From Candidatus Nitrosopumilus sp. (GTDB lineage Archaea; Thermoproteota; Nitrososphaeria; Nitrososphaerales; Nitrosopumilaceae): a DNA stretch of 5,013 nucleotides. Shown one piece after another: positions 4,927 through 5,013 of this stretch. Numbering within the stretch: the stretch's first letter is position 1; every line of letters starts with the position of its first letter. A program made the position numbers and the translations under genes. The stretch lies in the NCBI GenBank assembly GCA_013002265.1, contig JABDKK010000025.1:1-5013 (forward strand), in the 5' to 3' direction. Below the pieces are notes generated by a model. That model ran no database searches. It was not told the DNA's origin and saw nothing but the letters and a program-made list of their open reading frames with translations.

Positions 4927-5013
4927 GTGGTCGCAGTTATTTCTAGGCTGATGGTAATTCTTGTTTTTGCAGTTGCCTTGAACATCATGCTTCAAACCAG
5001 TTATGGTCAGACC
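4927..5013 (+). CDS. N-terminus of a secreted or membrane-anchored protein (3' end outside window)
   Basis: Only 29 codons are visible, so the function is unknown. They form a classic Sec signal peptide: a short n-region with R7, a hydrophobic core LMVILVFAVALNIML at 8-22, and a polar c-region QTSYGQT in which S25 and G27 fit the -3/-1 rule for signal peptidase, with cleavage predicted after G27. The start is chosen as GTG at 4927. The next option, ATG at 4951, would lose the arginine and leave a signal peptide with no positive n-region. Upstream of the GTG the frame is closed by TAA after four codons. An overlapping frame from ATG 4904 stops after 15 codons and is not a gene. The gene diverges from the parvulin gene across about 215 bases. 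Confidence 0.62.
   Translation, partial: MVAVISRLMVILVFAVALNIMLQTSYGQT

Noticed and set aside
4903..4951. Possible C/D box small RNA (ATGATGA at 4903-4909 and CTGA at 4948-4951)
   Set aside because: The interval has no convincing internal C'/D' boxes and no terminal stem, and the D-like box falls inside the signal-peptide coding sequence.

Overview
The window is AT-rich archaeal DNA, most likely from an ammonia-oxidising thaumarchaeon (Nitrososphaerota) of the Nitrosopumilus type. The evidence is: a family-B DNA polymerase with a crenarchaeal/thaumarchaeal-style N-terminus; a Hef/FANCM-type helicase; a single-domain parvulin of the small kind known from Cenarchaeum and Nitrosopumilus; GTG and TTG start codons; TATA-like boxes about 25 bases upstream of several starts with little or no leader; and poly-T tracts after stop codons. 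The genus is inferred from gene content and style, not from any database match.

Layout. (1) Positions 1-1817, minus strand: a two-gene unit of dCMP deaminase (1290-1817) followed after 4 bases by the first 428 codons of PolB (1-1285, running off the window). (2) Positions 1818-1948: divergent promoter region. (3) Positions 1949-2137, plus strand: a 62-residue, lysine-rich small protein of unknown function, followed by T-tracts. (4) Positions 2138-2402: intergenic, with two neighbouring inverted repeats and a TATA box. (5) Positions 2403-3911, plus strand: a complete Hef-family SF2 helicase without a nuclease domain, ending in a PCNA-binding-like tail. (6) Positions 3904-4173, minus strand: an unrecognised 89-residue helical protein whose 3' end overlaps the helicase tail to tail. 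(7) Positions 4174-4432: non-coding, with one compact hairpin. (8) Positions 4433-4711, minus strand: parvulin peptidyl-prolyl isomerase. (9) Positions 4712-4926: divergent intergenic region with a GC-rich palindrome. (10) Positions 4927-5013, plus strand: the signal peptide of a secreted or membrane-anchored protein that continues beyond the window.

The common theme is DNA replication and repair. The deaminase feeds dUMP to dTTP synthesis and is apparently co-transcribed with the polymerase that uses dTTP. Nearby sits a fork-remodelling helicase with a probable sliding-clamp tether. The parvulin and the secreted protein look like unrelated neighbours. I see no CRISPR array, transposon, tRNA or rRNA. 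Nothing here is clearly a new defence or mobile system; the less explained parts are the small basic protein, the overlapping hypothetical gene and the structured intergenic DNA.
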